Shown: in pieces, positions 1 to 8,341 of the stretch
Layout: each line of letters begins with the position of its first letter
How positions within the stretch are numbered: the first letter of the stretch is position 1
DNA from: Kineococcus sp. TRM81007
Lineage (GTDB): Bacteria; Actinomycetota; Actinomycetes; Actinomycetales; Kineococcaceae
Reading direction: 5' to 3'
Length of the DNA: 64,000 bases
Assembly (NCBI RefSeq): GCF_022669155.1
Contig: NZ_JALBVB010000016.1
Location: 1 to 64,000 of the forward strand
Made by a program: the position numbers and the translations under genes
Notes under the pieces: model-generated
What the model was told of the DNA's origin: nothing
The model's database searches: none
The model's input: only the letters and a program-made list of their open reading frames with translations

Positions 1-1179
1 GAAGCCCTTGCCCATCTCGCCGGCGCGGGCGGCCTCGATGGTGGCGTTCAGCGCCAGCAGGTTGGTCTGCTCGGCGATGGAGGTGATGAGCTTGACCACG
101 TCGCCGATCTCGCGGGAGGAGGCGCTCAGGCGCTCCAGGATGGCGGAGGCCTCGCTGGCGTTGGCGACGGCGGCGGAGGCGACCTGGGAGGCCTCGGCGG
201 TGGAGGAGGCGATCTCGCGGATCGCCGCGGACATCTCGTCGCCGGCGGCGGCCACGGTGGAGATGGAGGCGGAGATCTGCTCGGTGGCGGCGGAGACGAC
301 CTGCGACTGCGAGGCGGACTGCACCGCGCCGGAGGAGAGCTGGGTGGCCACCGCGGAGAGCTCCTCGCTGGAGCCGGCCAGGGTGCTCGAGGCGCCGGCG
401 ATGCGGCGCATCGTGGTGGTCAGGGTGTCCATGGTGGTGTCCACGGCGCCGGCCAGCTCGCCGACCTCGTCCTTGGCGGTGTGGTCCACGCGCTGGTCCA
501 GGCGCCCGGCGGCCAGGCCCTGCACCACGTTCAGGGTGCGCGCCAGGGGGCGTGCCACGGAGCGGGAGATGGCCACCGCGATCGCGATCGCCAACGCCAC
601 CGCCGCAGCACCCGCGACCAGGAACAGCGCGACGGCGGCGCGGTAGTCCGCGGCACCCTGCTCAGCGATCTCCTGCGCCCGCTGCGCCTCCGCCTCGGCG
701 ATCGCGTTGCGCACGGAGTCCATCTCCTTGAACAACGGCGCGGTGGTCTCGGTGCGCAGCGCCCTGAAGCCGTCCCTGTCACCGGCCTCGGCGAGGACGA
801 ACAGCGGCTCGCGCAGCTGCCGGTACTCGGCGGTGAGCGCCTCGTACGCCTCCCGGTCGGCGGCGGAGGCGGCCGGCCCGCTGGCCTGGTACGCGGCCCA
901 CTTCTCGTCGAAGACCTCGTCGTGGGTGGCGATCTCGGCCCGGACGGCGGCGATCTGGTCCTGGCCGGTCACCATCACGAGGTTCGCCAGGTCCAGGCGC
1001 AGCTGCATCATCGCGCCGTGGACCTGCTCGATGGTCTTCACGGACGTCAGGCCGTCGTCCGCCATGGTGGCGAGCGTGCGCTGGGAGGAGCCCAGCTTGG
1101 AGATGCCGACGCCGACGATCGCGGCGAGCAGCAGGCAGACGACGCCGAAACCGGCGAACAGCTTGGACGCGACCTTCAT
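1..1179 (-). CDS. Methyl-accepting chemotaxis protein, 3' end beyond window
   Basis: Membrane chemoreceptor that passes ligand or redox signals to CheA/CheW. The frame is open from an ATG at 1179 to base 1 (393 codons), so the end of the signalling domain lies outside the window. Residues 7-27 form a first membrane segment, followed by a helical periplasmic region of about 150 residues (4HB type by appearance). A second membrane segment lies near 178-200, then a HAMP linker (about 200-255, with [11 protein letters not shown]) and the MA coiled coil, including ATEQISAS and [19 protein letters not shown], the conserved hairpin-tip sequence that contacts CheW and CheA. No other chemotaxis gene is in the window. 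The family call is very secure; the ligand cannot be read from the sequence. Confidence 0.95.
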   Translation of the reverse strand, partial: MKVASKLFAGFGVVCLLLAAIVGVGISKLGSSQRTLATMADDGLTSVKTIEQVHGAMMQLRLDLANLVMVTGQDQIAAVRAEIATHDEVFDEKWAAYQASGPAASAADREAYEALTAEYRQLREPLFVLAEAGDRDGFRALRTETTAPLFKEMDSVRNAIAEAEAQRAQEIAEQGAADYRAAVALFLVAGAAAVALAIAIAVAISRSVARPLARTLNVVQGLAAGRLDQRVDHTAKDEVGELAGAVDTTMDTLTTTMRRIAGASSTLAGSSEELSAVATQLSSGAVQSASQSQVVSAATEQISASISTVAAAGDEMSAAIREIASSTAEASQVASAAVANASEASAILERLSASSREIGDVVKLITSIAEQTNLLALNATIEAARAGEMGKGF

Positions 1180-1206
1180 GTCGCCGAGTCGAGTGAGCAC
1201 ACCCCT

Positions 1207-1236
1207 CCATCGACGCCGCCCGGGCCCGGCTTGACA
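1207..1236 (-). promoter_or_regulatory. Possible FliA-type motility promoter of the chemoreceptor
   Basis: Read on the minus strand, a TCAA box (1231-1234) is followed after 16 bases by GTCGATGG (1207-1214), about 30 bases before the chemoreceptor start. This resembles the CTCA-N15/16-GCCGATAA pattern of actinobacterial motility sigma factors but matches it imperfectly. Suggestive only. Confidence 0.3.
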
Positions 1237-1292
1237 CCTCGCACGGTGAGCACGCCGGGAAGCCGCCGCCGTCGAGCGACGTTGGGGGGGAC

Positions 1293-1715
1293 GTGCGCGA
1301 CGTCCGGGTGAGCCCAGCGGTGACCGTCCCCGCCGCCGAGCTGACCGAGCGCTTCTCCCGCTCCTCCGGCCCCGGCGGTCAGGGCGTGAACACCACCGAC
1401 TCGCGCGTCGAGCTGTCGTTCGACCTGGCCGGTTCGGCCGCCTTCCCCGACCACCTGCGTGAGCGGGCCCTGCGGCGGCTGGCGTCGCGCCTGAGCGGAG
1501 GGGTGCTGACGGTCGTGGCGAGCGAGCACCGCTCGCAGCGGCGCAACCGCGAGGCCGCCCTGGAGCGGCTGCGCGACCTGCTGGTCGACGCGACCGCCCC
1601 CGGGCCGTCCAAGCGGCGCGCCACCCGGCCCACCCGGGGCTCGCAGCGCCGCCGGCTGGACGGCAAGAAGCGCCGCGGCGAGGTCAAGCGGCTGCGCCGC
1701 AGCACCGACGACTGA
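1293..1715 (+). CDS. arfB: Alternative ribosome-rescue factor ArfB (YaeJ-like peptidyl-tRNA hydrolase)
   Basis: Releases peptides from ribosomes stalled without a stop codon. The GGQ catalytic loop (SGPGGQGVN, residues 26-33) is intact, and the C-terminal tail from about residue 105 is highly basic ([15 protein letters not shown], then [12 protein letters not shown]), the part that enters the empty mRNA channel in ArfB. The length of 140 residues is normal for the family; class I release factors are far longer and have a codon-recognition domain that is absent here. GTG starts at 1293, 1308 and 1320 are possible. A G-run at 1284-1290 lies close before 1293, so a slightly later start cannot be excluded. 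It diverges from the chemoreceptor. Confidence 0.92.
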   Translation: MRDVRVSPAVTVPAAELTERFSRSSGPGGQGVNTTDSRVELSFDLAGSAAFPDHLRERALRRLASRLSGGVLTVVASEHRSQRRNREAALERLRDLLVDATAPGPSKRRATRPTRGSQRRRLDGKKRRGEVKRLRRSTDD

Positions 1716-1797
1716 GCTCGCCGACCGGTGACGCGCCCCGCCGGCGGGGCGCCTCGGCGGGTGCGGCCGCCGGGCCGGCGTCTGCTTGGATCGGTGG

Positions 1798-2544
1798 GTG
1801 ACGCTCGCGCAGTTCCTGCTCCTGCTCGCCGCGGGGACGGGAGCGGGCCTGGTGGGTTCCACCGCGGGCCTGGCGTCGCTGGTGTCCTACCCGGCGCTGC
1901 TGCTGACGGGCCTGTCGCCGATCACGGCGAACGTGACGAACACCGTCGCGCTCTTCGGCACCACCGTGGGCGCCACGGTGGGCGCCCGACCGGAGCTGCG
2001 CGGGCAGGGCCGGCGCGCCGCGGGCCTGCTGCCGGTGATGGCGGCCGGCGGCGCCACCGGGTGCCTGCTGCTGCTGGGCCTGCCGGCGGGCTCCTTCGAG
2101 CGGGTCGTGCCGTTCCTCGTGGCGCTCGCGTCCGTCCTGCTGCTGCTGCAGCCGCGCGTGCAGCGGCTGCGGCCCGGGCGTCTCTCGTCGCGCAACCCGC
2201 TGGCGCTGCTGGCGCTGTTCGCGGTCGGCGTCTACGGCGGCTACTTCGGCGCGGCGGCCGGGGTGGTGGTGCTGGCGCTGACGGAAGTCCTGTACGCGCA
2301 GTCCCTGGCGCGCAACAACGCCCTGAAGAACGTGCTCGTGGGCGGGGCGAACGTGGTGGCCGCGGTGGGTTTCGCGCTGTTCGCGGACGTCGCCTGGGGC
2401 GCGGCGCTGGCCCTGGGGATCGGCTGCGTGCTGGGTGGCCGGATCGGCCCGGTGGTCGTCCGCCACCTCGACCCGCGCGTGCTGCGCGTCGCCATCGCCG
2501 TGGCGGGTCTCGCGCTCGCCGTGCGGTTGTGGGCGGGCGCCTGA
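1798..2544 (+). CDS. TSUP (TauE/SafE) family membrane permease
   Basis: Probable transporter of sulfite, sulfonates or other small organic anions across the cytoplasmic membrane. It has about eight hydrophobic segments in two halves, with the family signatures GAGLVGSTAGLASLVSYPAL near the N-terminus and GVYGGYFGAAAGVVVLALT in the second half. GTG 1798 is preferred to an upstream TTG at 1786, because TTGGAT at 1786-1791 could itself be a -10 box six bases before the GTG. The length of 248 residues is typical. Substrate unknown; no sulfur metabolism gene is adjacent. It converges on the flavin reductase gene with a shared hairpin between them. Confidence 0.85.
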   Translation: MTLAQFLLLLAAGTGAGLVGSTAGLASLVSYPALLLTGLSPITANVTNTVALFGTTVGATVGARPELRGQGRRAAGLLPVMAAGGATGCLLLLGLPAGSFERVVPFLVALASVLLLLQPRVQRLRPGRLSSRNPLALLALFAVGVYGGYFGAAAGVVVLALTEVLYAQSLARNNALKNVLVGGANVVAAVGFALFADVAWGAALALGIGCVLGGRIGPVVVRHLDPRVLRVAIAVAGLALAVRLWAGA

Positions 2545-2569
2545 CCCGGCCGGGCGAGCCCCGGCCGGG
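2545..2569. terminator. Bidirectional hairpin between convergent genes
   Basis: Two copies of the self-complementary decamer CCCGGCCGGG (2545-2554 and 2560-2569) flank a five-base loop, giving a 10-bp GC stem directly after the permease stop and just before the stop of the opposing gene. There is no U-tract, as is usual in high-GC actinobacteria. Confidence 0.6.
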
Positions 2570-2578
2570 CCGTGCGCG

Positions 2579-3670
2579 TCAGACGGTGGTGCGCCCGTCG
2601 AGGAACGGGTAGTCGGTGTAACCGGTGGCGCCGGGCGCGTAGAACGTCGCTGGGTTCGGCTCGTTCTCCGGGTGCCCACCGGCCCAGCGCTCCACCAGGT
2701 CCGGGTTCGCGATCAGCATGCGGCCCACCGCGACCGCGTCCGCGACCCCGTCCGCCACCAGGTCCACGGCGTCCTGGCGGGTGGTCACCACGCCGAAACC
2801 GCTGTTCGCCATGAGCGGGCCCTCGAACCGCTTGCGCAGCCCCTGCACGAGGTCGCCGGCGGGCTCGGGGTGCAGCACGCTCAGGTACGCCAGGCCCAGC
2901 GGGCGCAGGCCCTCCACGAGCGCCTGGTAGGTGGCCTCCACGTCGGCCGGGTCCTGCTCCCACGCGTCCTGGATGTTGTGGGCGGGGGAGATGCGCACGC
3001 CCACGCGGCCGGCGCCGACCGCCTCCGCGACCGCGGTGACGGCCTCGATCGTCAGGCGGGCGCGGTTCTCCGGGGAACCGCCGTACTCGTCGTCGCGGTG
3101 GTTCGAGCCCGGCGCGAGGAACTCGTGCAGCAGGTAGCCGTTGGCGCTGTGGACCTCCACGCCGTCCAGCCCCGCCTCCAGCACCGCGCGCTCCGACGCC
3201 GCCACGAGGTCGTCGACGACGCCGCGCACCTCCTCGCGGGTCAGGGCGTGCGGCACCGGGTACGGCGCCTTGGTGCCGTCGGGCAGGTGCGCCTCGCCCT
3301 GGATCGCGATCGCGCTGGGCCCCACGATCCGGTCGGTGCCGGTGATGGCGGTGTGCGAGACGCGCCCGCCGTGCATGACCTGCATGGCGAGGCGACCGCC
3401 CCGGGCGTGCACCGCCTCAGCGACGCGGCGCCACCCCTCGACGTGCGCGGGCGTCACGATGCCGGGCTGGCCGGCGTACGCGCGCGACTCCGGGCTCGGG
3501 TAGGTGCCCTCGGTGACGATGAGGCCGGTGCTCGCTCGCTGCGCGTAGTGCTCGGCGATCAGCTCGTTCGGCGTGCCGTCGGCCTCCGCGCGCATGCGGG
3601 TCAGCGGTGCCATGACGACGCGGTTGGCCAGCTGCAGGTCGCCCAGGGCGACCGGCGAGAACAGGTCCAC
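2579..3670 (-). CDS. Old Yellow Enzyme family NADH:flavin oxidoreductase (NemA-like)
   Basis: FMN-dependent ene-reductase that reduces activated alkenes, N-ethylmaleimide or nitro compounds with NAD(P)H. It is 363 residues long, a full TIM-barrel enzyme. Recognisable motifs are the N-terminal FSPVALGDLQLANRVVMAPL, the substrate-binding pair in VHSANGYLLHEF (His and Asn of the OYE H-x-x-N motif), the diagnostic NHRDDEYGGSPENRARL, and the phosphate-binding region NSGF...AVGRMLIANPDLV. The ATG/GTG at 3670 gives the canonical MDLFSPV start. It stands alone, divergent from the small membrane protein genes to its right. Physiological substrate unknown; the class is certain. Confidence 0.93.
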   Translation of the reverse strand: MDLFSPVALGDLQLANRVVMAPLTRMRAEADGTPNELIAEHYAQRASTGLIVTEGTYPSPESRAYAGQPGIVTPAHVEGWRRVAEAVHARGGRLAMQVMHGGRVSHTAITGTDRIVGPSAIAIQGEAHLPDGTKAPYPVPHALTREEVRGVVDDLVAASERAVLEAGLDGVEVHSANGYLLHEFLAPGSNHRDDEYGGSPENRARLTIEAVTAVAEAVGAGRVGVRISPAHNIQDAWEQDPADVEATYQALVEGLRPLGLAYLSVLHPEPAGDLVQGLRKRFEGPLMANSGFGVVTTRQDAVDLVADGVADAVAVGRMLIANPDLVERWAGGHPENEPNPATFYAPGATGYTDYPFLDGRTTV

Positions 3671-3790
3671 GGGGTCGGTGTCCTTCCGTCGGGGTCCGGC
3701 GGGGGCCCGCCGGTCGTTCCACCGGCTGACAACCCCGTCGCCACGGGCACTCTTCCCGGCCTCACCCGGTCGGCCGCCCGGCCCGGCTCG

Positions 3791-3796
3791 TAGAGT
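3791..3796 (+). promoter_or_regulatory. -10 box of a probable leaderless transcript
   Basis: TAGAGT fits the actinobacterial -10 consensus TANNNT and ends eight bases before the GTG start at 3805, which has no Shine-Dalgarno sequence. Transcription would start at or next to the start codon. Confidence 0.45.
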
Positions 3797-3804
3797 CGGC
3801 GTCC

Positions 3805-4167
3805 GTGTCCGGAACCCTCGTCGCCGTCGTCTGCGGCCTCGCCGCGGTCATGGGCGGCTGGGCGGTCGTCACCGCCGCCCGCGACCGCCGCGTCGGCCGC
3901 GCCCACCTCGCCGGGCTGGCCGTCGTGGAGCTCGCCGTCCTCGCGCTGGTCGTCGGCGGCGTCGCGGCGCTCGTCACCGGCACCCGCCCGGTGGAGCTCG
4001 CCACGTCGATCGCCTACCTCGTCGTGGCGCCCCTCGTGCTGCCGGCGGCGACGCTCTGGACGCTCGCCGACCGCTCCCGCCCCAGCGTCCTCGTGCTGCT
4101 CGTCGCGTGCCTGGCGGTCGTCGTCATCGCCTACCGGGCGCTCCTGCTGTTCCAGGTGACGCGGTGA
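3805..4167 (+). CDS. Small four-helix membrane protein, function unknown
   Basis: A 120-residue protein made almost wholly of four hydrophobic helices (about residues 3-25, 34-56, 66-88 and 94-115) separated by short basic loops such as AARDRRVGRAH. No family motif is recognised. Its stop overlaps the next start (GTGA at 4164-4167), so it is translationally coupled to another small membrane protein and then an MFS permease. This makes a role beside that transporter possible, but this is only context. Confidence 0.75.
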   Translation: MSGTLVAVVCGLAAVMGGWAVVTAARDRRVGRAHLAGLAVVELAVLALVVGGVAALVTGTRPVELATSIAYLVVAPLVLPAATLWTLADRSRPSVLVLLVACLAVVVIAYRALLLFQVTR

Positions 4168-4601
4168 GCGCCACCGCCCCGGGCGCCCCGGGCGCCCCGC
4201 CGCGGGGCACCGCCACCGGCCTCGGCCGCGTGCTCGTGGCCCTGTACGCCGTCTTCGCCGTCGCCGCGGTCTCCCGCGCGAGCGTGCAGATCGCCACCCG
4301 CTTCGCCGAGGCGCCCCTGGCGTACGCGCTGTCGGCGTTCGCCGGCGTCGTGTACGTCGTCGCCACCCTCGGCCTGGCCCGCACCGGCCGGCGCTGGCGG
4401 CGCACCGCGTGGGCCGCCTGCACCGTCGAGCTGCTCGGCGTGCTCGCCGTCGGCACCCTCAGCCTCGCCGACGCCGCCGCGTTCCCCGACGACACCGTCT
4501 GGTCCGCCTACGGGCGCGGCTACCTGTTCATCCCCCTCGTGCTGCCCGTGCTGGGGCTGGTCTACCTGCGCGCGGAGTCCCGGCGCCCGGCCCGTCCGTG
4601 A
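4164..4601 (+). CDS. Small membrane protein, function unknown (second gene of operon)
   Basis: GTG at 4164 overlaps the previous stop by four bases and the gene ends inside the next start, giving 145 residues. A Pro/Ala/Gly-rich N-terminus of about 20 residues is followed by four predicted membrane helices (near 22-44, 52-72, 84-104 and 119-139). The loop SLADAAAFPDDTVWSAYGRGY before the last helix is the most distinctive hydrophilic segment. The layout resembles small integral membrane proteins found widely in actinobacteria, but I do not recognise a characterised homologue. Confidence 0.75.
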   Translation: MSATAPGAPGAPPRGTATGLGRVLVALYAVFAVAAVSRASVQIATRFAEAPLAYALSAFAGVVYVVATLGLARTGRRWRRTAWAACTVELLGVLAVGTLSLADAAAFPDDTVWSAYGRGYLFIPLVLPVLGLVYLRAESRRPARP

Positions 4602-5788
4602 ACGCCCCCTCCCGGCGCGCGAGCGCGGTCCTGCTCGCCGCGGTCCTGCTGACCGCCTGCTCCATGCGTTCCCCGCTGACCGGCGTCGGGTCGGTGCTGC
4701 CGGCCGTGTCGGCCGACACGGCCCTGGGCACGACCGCCGCCGGGTCGCTGACGTCGCTGCCGCTGATCGCGTTCGCCGTCGCCTCGGGCGCCGTGCCGCG
4801 CGCGGCGGGCCGCCTCGGCGTGCAGCCCACCGTCGTCGCGGCCCTCCTGCTCCTCGTCGCCGGTGCGGCGCTGCGCTGGGTGCCCGGTGCGGCGCCGCTG
4901 CTCGCCGGCACCGCCCTGATCGGCGTCGCCATCGCCGTCACCAACGTGCTGCTGCCGGTGGTGGTGCGCACCTGCTTCGGCGCGCACCTCGCCCTGGTCA
5001 CCAGCGGCTACCTCGTGGTGATGCAGCTGGCCGGCGGGGTCGCGTCCGGCACGGTCGTGCCGTTGAGCGGGCAGCTGCCCGGCGGGTGGCGCACCGCCCT
5101 GGCGGTGTGGGCGCTGCCCGCCCTGGCCGCGGCCGCGCTGTGGGTGCCGCTGCTGCGCGCCCGCCCGGTGGGTGCGGCGACCGGGCGCCGGGCGCCGGCG
5201 CCGTGGCGCTCCCCGCTGGCGTGGGCGGTGACGGCCAACATGGGCGCGCAGTCGCTGGTCTTCTTCTGCCTGCTGACGTGGCTGCCGACGCTGCTGCGCG
5301 AGCGCGTCGGGCTCGGCGCGGTGGCCGCGGGCTGGCAGCTGACGCTGCTGCAGGCGGCAGGGGTCACCGCGAGCCTGGTCGTGCCCGTGCTGGCCCGGGG
5401 CCCGCGCGGCACCCGGCGCACGATGGTGGGCGCCGCGGTCGCGGAGCTGAGCGGCGTGGTCCTGCTGCTGACGGCCACCGGCGGGGCCGCGGCCGTCCTG
5501 GCGACGGCGGGCGTCGTCCTGGCCGGGCTGGGCGGGGGAGCGGCGCTGGTGCTGGCGCTGGCGGCCACGGCCTCGCGCGCCGCGGACGCCTCCGGTGCGG
5601 TGGCGCTGTCCGGCATGGCGCAGTCGGTGGGCTACCTGCTGGCGGCGGCCGGACCGGTGCTGGTGGGGGCGCTGCAGGTGGCGACGGGCTCGTGGACGGT
5701 GCCGCTGCTGCTCGTGGCGGCCGCAGCCGCCGGGCAGGCCGTGGTGGCGCGGCGGGCGGGGGCCGACGAGGTGGTCCGCACGGCCTGA
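4598..5788 (+). CDS. MFS permease of the CynX/NimT type
   Basis: Twelve-helix major facilitator of 396 residues. The opening MRSPLTGVGSVLPAVSADT after the first hydrophobic stretch corresponds to the conserved R-x-P-L-T-G-V-G-P motif of the cyanate (CynX) and 2-nitroimidazole (NimT) transporter branch, so export or uptake of a small molecule is likely. GTG 4598 overlaps the preceding stop (GTGA), making this the third gene of a tightly coupled operon. It ends 39 bases before a convergent gene. Substrate unknown. Confidence 0.85.
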   Translation: MNAPSRRASAVLLAAVLLTACSMRSPLTGVGSVLPAVSADTALGTTAAGSLTSLPLIAFAVASGAVPRAAGRLGVQPTVVAALLLLVAGAALRWVPGAAPLLAGTALIGVAIAVTNVLLPVVVRTCFGAHLALVTSGYLVVMQLAGGVASGTVVPLSGQLPGGWRTALAVWALPALAAAALWVPLLRARPVGAATGRRAPAPWRSPLAWAVTANMGAQSLVFFCLLTWLPTLLRERVGLGAVAAGWQLTLLQAAGVTASLVVPVLARGPRGTRRTMVGAAVAELSGVVLLLTATGGAAAVLATAGVVLAGLGGGAALVLALAATASRAADASGAVALSGMAQSVGYLLAAAGPVLVGALQVATGSWTVPLLLVAAAAAGQAVVARRAGADEVVRTA

Positions 5789-5827
5789 GCACCGCGCGCG
5801 GCGGGCGCCGGGGACGCGGCTGCGCGC

Positions 5828-6214
5828 TCACGCTCCGGCGAGCTCGAACCACACCTTCTTGCCCAGCGGGCCCTCGTCCAGCTCGGTGCCCCAGCGGCTG
5901 GACAGCAGTTCCACCATCGCCATGCCGCGCCCGCTCTCGGCGTCGGCGCGCTGCGCGCCGATGAGCGGCATCCCGCCGCCCTCGTCGGAGACCTCCAGGC
6001 GCAGCGACGACCCGGCGCGCGACAGCGCCACCCGCACCATGCCGGAGCCGTGCACCACGGCGTTGGTGACGACCTCGCTGGAGAGCAGCAGCAGCGCGTC
6101 GACGCTGTCCTCGGAGACCTCCGACGCCTTCACCCAGGGCGAGCACCACTCGGTGATGAGCCAGCGGGCCACGCCGACGGAGCGCGGTGACGGGGGGAGG
6201 ACCACGTGGAACAC
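5828..6214 (-). CDS. HATPase_c_2 ATP-binding regulator (RsbW/anti-sigma-like)
   Basis: A 128-residue single-domain GHKL ATPase of the RsbW/SpoIIAB class, which in partner-switching systems binds a sigma factor or phosphorylates an STAS antagonist. The N-box LSSEVVTNAVVHG (about residues 45-57), the G1 box DEGGG and the G2 box GRGMAMV are all present, so it should bind ATP. No STAS antagonist or sigma factor is adjacent; the likely counterparts are SpoIIE-type phosphatases elsewhere in the window. Many actinobacterial members of this type are stand-alone proteins of unknown target. Confidence 0.85.
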   Translation of the reverse strand: MFHVVLPPSPRSVGVARWLITEWCSPWVKASEVSEDSVDALLLLSSEVVTNAVVHGSGMVRVALSRAGSSLRLEVSDEGGGMPLIGAQRADAESGRGMAMVELLSSRWGTELDEGPLGKKVWFELAGA

Positions 6215-6309
6215 CGGTCCCTCGACCTCCCGCTGCGCCTCGGGCGCCGCGGGGGCCCGCGACGCGTCTCGTCAGCGACGTGCCCCGTGTGAGAACAGTC
6301 ATCGCCGCG

Positions 6310-6322
6310 TGACTGACAGTCA
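6310..6322. promoter_or_regulatory. Palindrome TGACTG-A-CAGTCA upstream of the HATPase gene
   Basis: A perfect 6+1+6 inverted repeat about 95 bases before the HATPase start. On the minus strand it overlaps TTGACT, which could be a -35 box with GACTGT about 17 bases downstream. Probable regulator site; the regulator is unknown. Confidence 0.4.
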
Positions 6323-6376
6323 ATCACCCGATCGGCCGGTTGTCCCCGCGCGCGCCGGGCCCGGGACGCGGCGGCG

Positions 6377-6994
6377 TCAGACCGGCAGGTCCACGCCCGC
6401 CACCTCCAGCAGCGTCAGCACCGCCAGGGCGGTGCACACCACGCCCCCCACCCGGCTGACCGTCGCCACGCTCAGCCGGCGCATCAGCGTCGCCCCCGCC
6501 GCCGCGGCCAGCGCGGAGACCACCAGCAGCGCCGCCCACGCCCCCGCGAACACCGAGACCGGGTCCTCGTAGCGGGCGGCCAGGCCCGCGGTGAACAGCT
6601 GCGACAGGTCCCCCCACTCCGCGAGGAACACCACCCCGAAGCACGTCAGCACCGCCCGCAGCCCGTGCGCCCCGCCGCGCACCTTGCGCTCGTACTCGTG
6701 CAGCGCCTCCTCCTCCGCGGCCCGCGCCCTCGCCGCGCCGCGGAACAGCGTCACCGCGCCCACCGCGAACAGCGCCGCCGCCACCGCCGCGACCGGCCGG
6801 TCCGGCAGCTGCGCCAGCAGCCGCCCGGCCACCACCGCGATGGCGGTCTGCACCGCGAACGCCAGCGCCACCCCCAGCCAGGCCGTGAGCGGGCGGAACC
6901 GGGTGGCGAGCACCAGGGTCGCCACGAAGGTCTTGTCGGGCAGCTCCAGCAGCAGCACGGGCAGGAAGCTCGCCAGGACGACGGCGGGGTCCAC
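6377..6994 (-). CDS. TMEM165/GDT1 (UPF0016) family cation exporter, likely Mn2+
   Basis: Six-helix transporter made of two homologous halves, each with the family's acidic signature: ELPDKTF near residue 15 and EWGDLSQ near 125 (consensus E-x-G-D-K/R-T/S). Bacterial members such as MneA export Mn2+. The start is set to GTG 6994, giving 205 residues beginning just before the first helix and preceded by GGAGAGG; longer upstream readings run through the riboswitch and are rejected. The yybP-ykoY element directly upstream independently supports manganese as substrate. The central loop between halves (RGAARARAAEEEALHEYERK) is long and charged, as expected. Confidence 0.93.
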   Translation of the reverse strand: MDPAVVLASFLPVLLLELPDKTFVATLVLATRFRPLTAWLGVALAFAVQTAIAVVAGRLLAQLPDRPVAAVAAALFAVGAVTLFRGAARARAAEEEALHEYERKVRGGAHGLRAVLTCFGVVFLAEWGDLSQLFTAGLAARYEDPVSVFAGAWAALLVVSALAAAAGATLMRRLSVATVSRVGGVVCTALAVLTLLEVAGVDLPV

Positions 6995-7089
6995 GGTGGT
7001 GTCGGTTCCTCTCCGGCGCCGCGCGCCGCGGCGGGAGCCCCGGCACGCACGCGCCACGGGCACCCCGGCGCGCGCCGGCGGTGCGTGGG

Positions 7090-7195
7090 CGTGAACGGTG
7101 CCGAAGGTCTCGCCCACCCGCTTCGCGGGCCCACCGGCCGGGCCCCGCGGGGCCAGCGTGTCGACCGGTGGTGAGCGGGCTACTCCCCCTCGTCG
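7090..7195 (-). promoter_or_regulatory. yybP-ykoY family Mn2+ riboswitch
   Basis: On the minus strand the leader contains GGGGGAGTAGCCCGCTCAC (complement of 7171-7189) and GGCGAGACCTTCGGCACC (complement of about 7097-7114). These are the two conserved elements of this class (GGGGAGUAG and the GCGAGACC internal loop), in the right order and about 75 bases apart, with GC-rich stems between. It lies some 95 bases before a TMEM165/GDT1 exporter, a known target. Boundaries are approximate. The GC-rich stretch 7000-7085 is the probable expression platform. Confidence 0.88.
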
Positions 7196-7458
7196 CCGCC
7201 ATTCCAGCACACCCGGCACGATCACGGGAAATCCCGCAGCCGGCGCGGGGGTCCGCCCGGCAGGAGAGTCGCATGCGTTGCGCCGCAAGCGGTTCCCGGG
7301 AGAAATCGGTCCGGCGCCCTGGCCGGCCGGGGCGTGGGGGGCCGTCTGCGCGGCCGCCGGGGAACCCCGGCCCCGGTTGCGGCGGGGCGAAACCCGCGGC
7401 CCCGTTGGCCCTGCCAGGCTGTCCCGGTGCTCCGACCCGCCGGCCCGCAGGACCGCCC
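7196..7458. other. Divergent intergenic region beyond the riboswitch
   Basis: This stretch separates the riboswitch from the rightward TSUP gene. It must hold the promoter for the riboswitch transcript and one for the TSUP gene, but I find no convincing -35/-10 pair for either. An AGGA ribosome-binding site (7449-7452) precedes the TSUP start. No coding region with plausible codon use was found. Confidence 0.5.
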
Positions 7459-8247
7459 GTGACCGCCGAGACCCTCGCCGCGCTGGGGCCGGCGACCCTG
7501 GCGCTGCTCGTCCTGGCCGCCTTCGGCGCCGGCTGGATCGACGCCGTCGTCGGCGGCGGCGGGCTCGTGCAGCTGCCCGCGCTGCTGCTCGTGCCCGGCA
7601 TGGAGCCGGTGCAGGCCCTGGCCACCAACAAGCTCGCCGGAGCGATGGGCACGGCCACCAGCTCGGCCACCTACTACCGCCGGGTGCACCCCCCGCTGCG
7701 CACGGCCGTCCCCACGGCCGTCGTCGCCGCGCTCGGCGCCGCCGGCGGGGCCCTGTGCGCGGCCGCCGTCCCGGACGGGGTCCTCACCCCCGTGATCCTC
7801 GTCGCCCTCGTCCTCGTGGCGGCGTACACGCTGCTCAAGCCGGACCTGGGCGACGTCACCGCGCTGCGCTTCCACGGTCACCGGCACACCGTCGTCGCCG
7901 CGCTCACCGGAGCCGTCATCGGCTTCTACGACGGCATCGCCGGCCCCGGCACGGGCGCCTTCCTCGTCTTCGCCCTCGTCGGCCTGCTCGGCTACGCGTT
8001 CCTCCAGGCCAGCGCCACCGCGAAGATCGTCAACCTGGCCACGAACGTCGGCGCGCTCGTCGTGTTCGCCGCCCACGGTGCGGTGCTGTGGCGGCTGGGG
8101 CTGCTCATGGGCGCCGCCAACCTCCTCGGCGGCTACCTGGGCGCGCGCACCGCCGTCTCCGCCGGCAGCCGGTTCGTGCGCGGGGTGTTCCTCGTCGTGG
8201 TGGGGGTGCTCGTGGTGCGCCTCGGCTGGCAGGTCCTCGCCGGCTGA
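7459..8247 (+). CDS. TSUP (TauE/SafE) family membrane permease, second copy
   Basis: Eight-helix anion permease of 262 residues. The N-terminal half carries FGAGWIDAVVGGGGLVQLPAL and ATNKLAGAMGTATS, the canonical TSUP signature; the second half repeats it as GFYDGIAGPGTGAFLVFALV. This is closer to the consensus than the TSUP gene at 1.8 kb, so the two are not recent duplicates. GTG 7459 with an AGGA site is chosen over an ATG about 190 bases upstream, since the extra 60 residues are Pro/Gly/Arg-rich and lack coding character. Likely substrates are sulfite, sulfonates or 2-oxo acids; none can be assigned. Confidence 0.88.
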   Translation: MTAETLAALGPATLALLVLAAFGAGWIDAVVGGGGLVQLPALLLVPGMEPVQALATNKLAGAMGTATSSATYYRRVHPPLRTAVPTAVVAALGAAGGALCAAAVPDGVLTPVILVALVLVAAYTLLKPDLGDVTALRFHGHRHTVVAALTGAVIGFYDGIAGPGTGAFLVFALVGLLGYAFLQASATAKIVNLATNVGALVVFAAHGAVLWRLGLLMGAANLLGGYLGARTAVSAGSRFVRGVFLVVVGVLVVRLGWQVLAG

Positions 8248-8341
8248 GCCGGGCAGGTCGCAGCGGGCCGGACGTGCGCCGCGGCTCGCCTACCCTGGAC
8301 GGCGGCCGGGACGACCCCGCCCGACCAGGAGCGGAGGTGGC

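Noticed and set aside
6994-7288. N-terminal extension of the TMEM165-like protein to a start near 7288
   Set aside because: The extra 98 residues would be read from the riboswitch aptamer and lack membrane or family similarity; the family starts just before the first helix.
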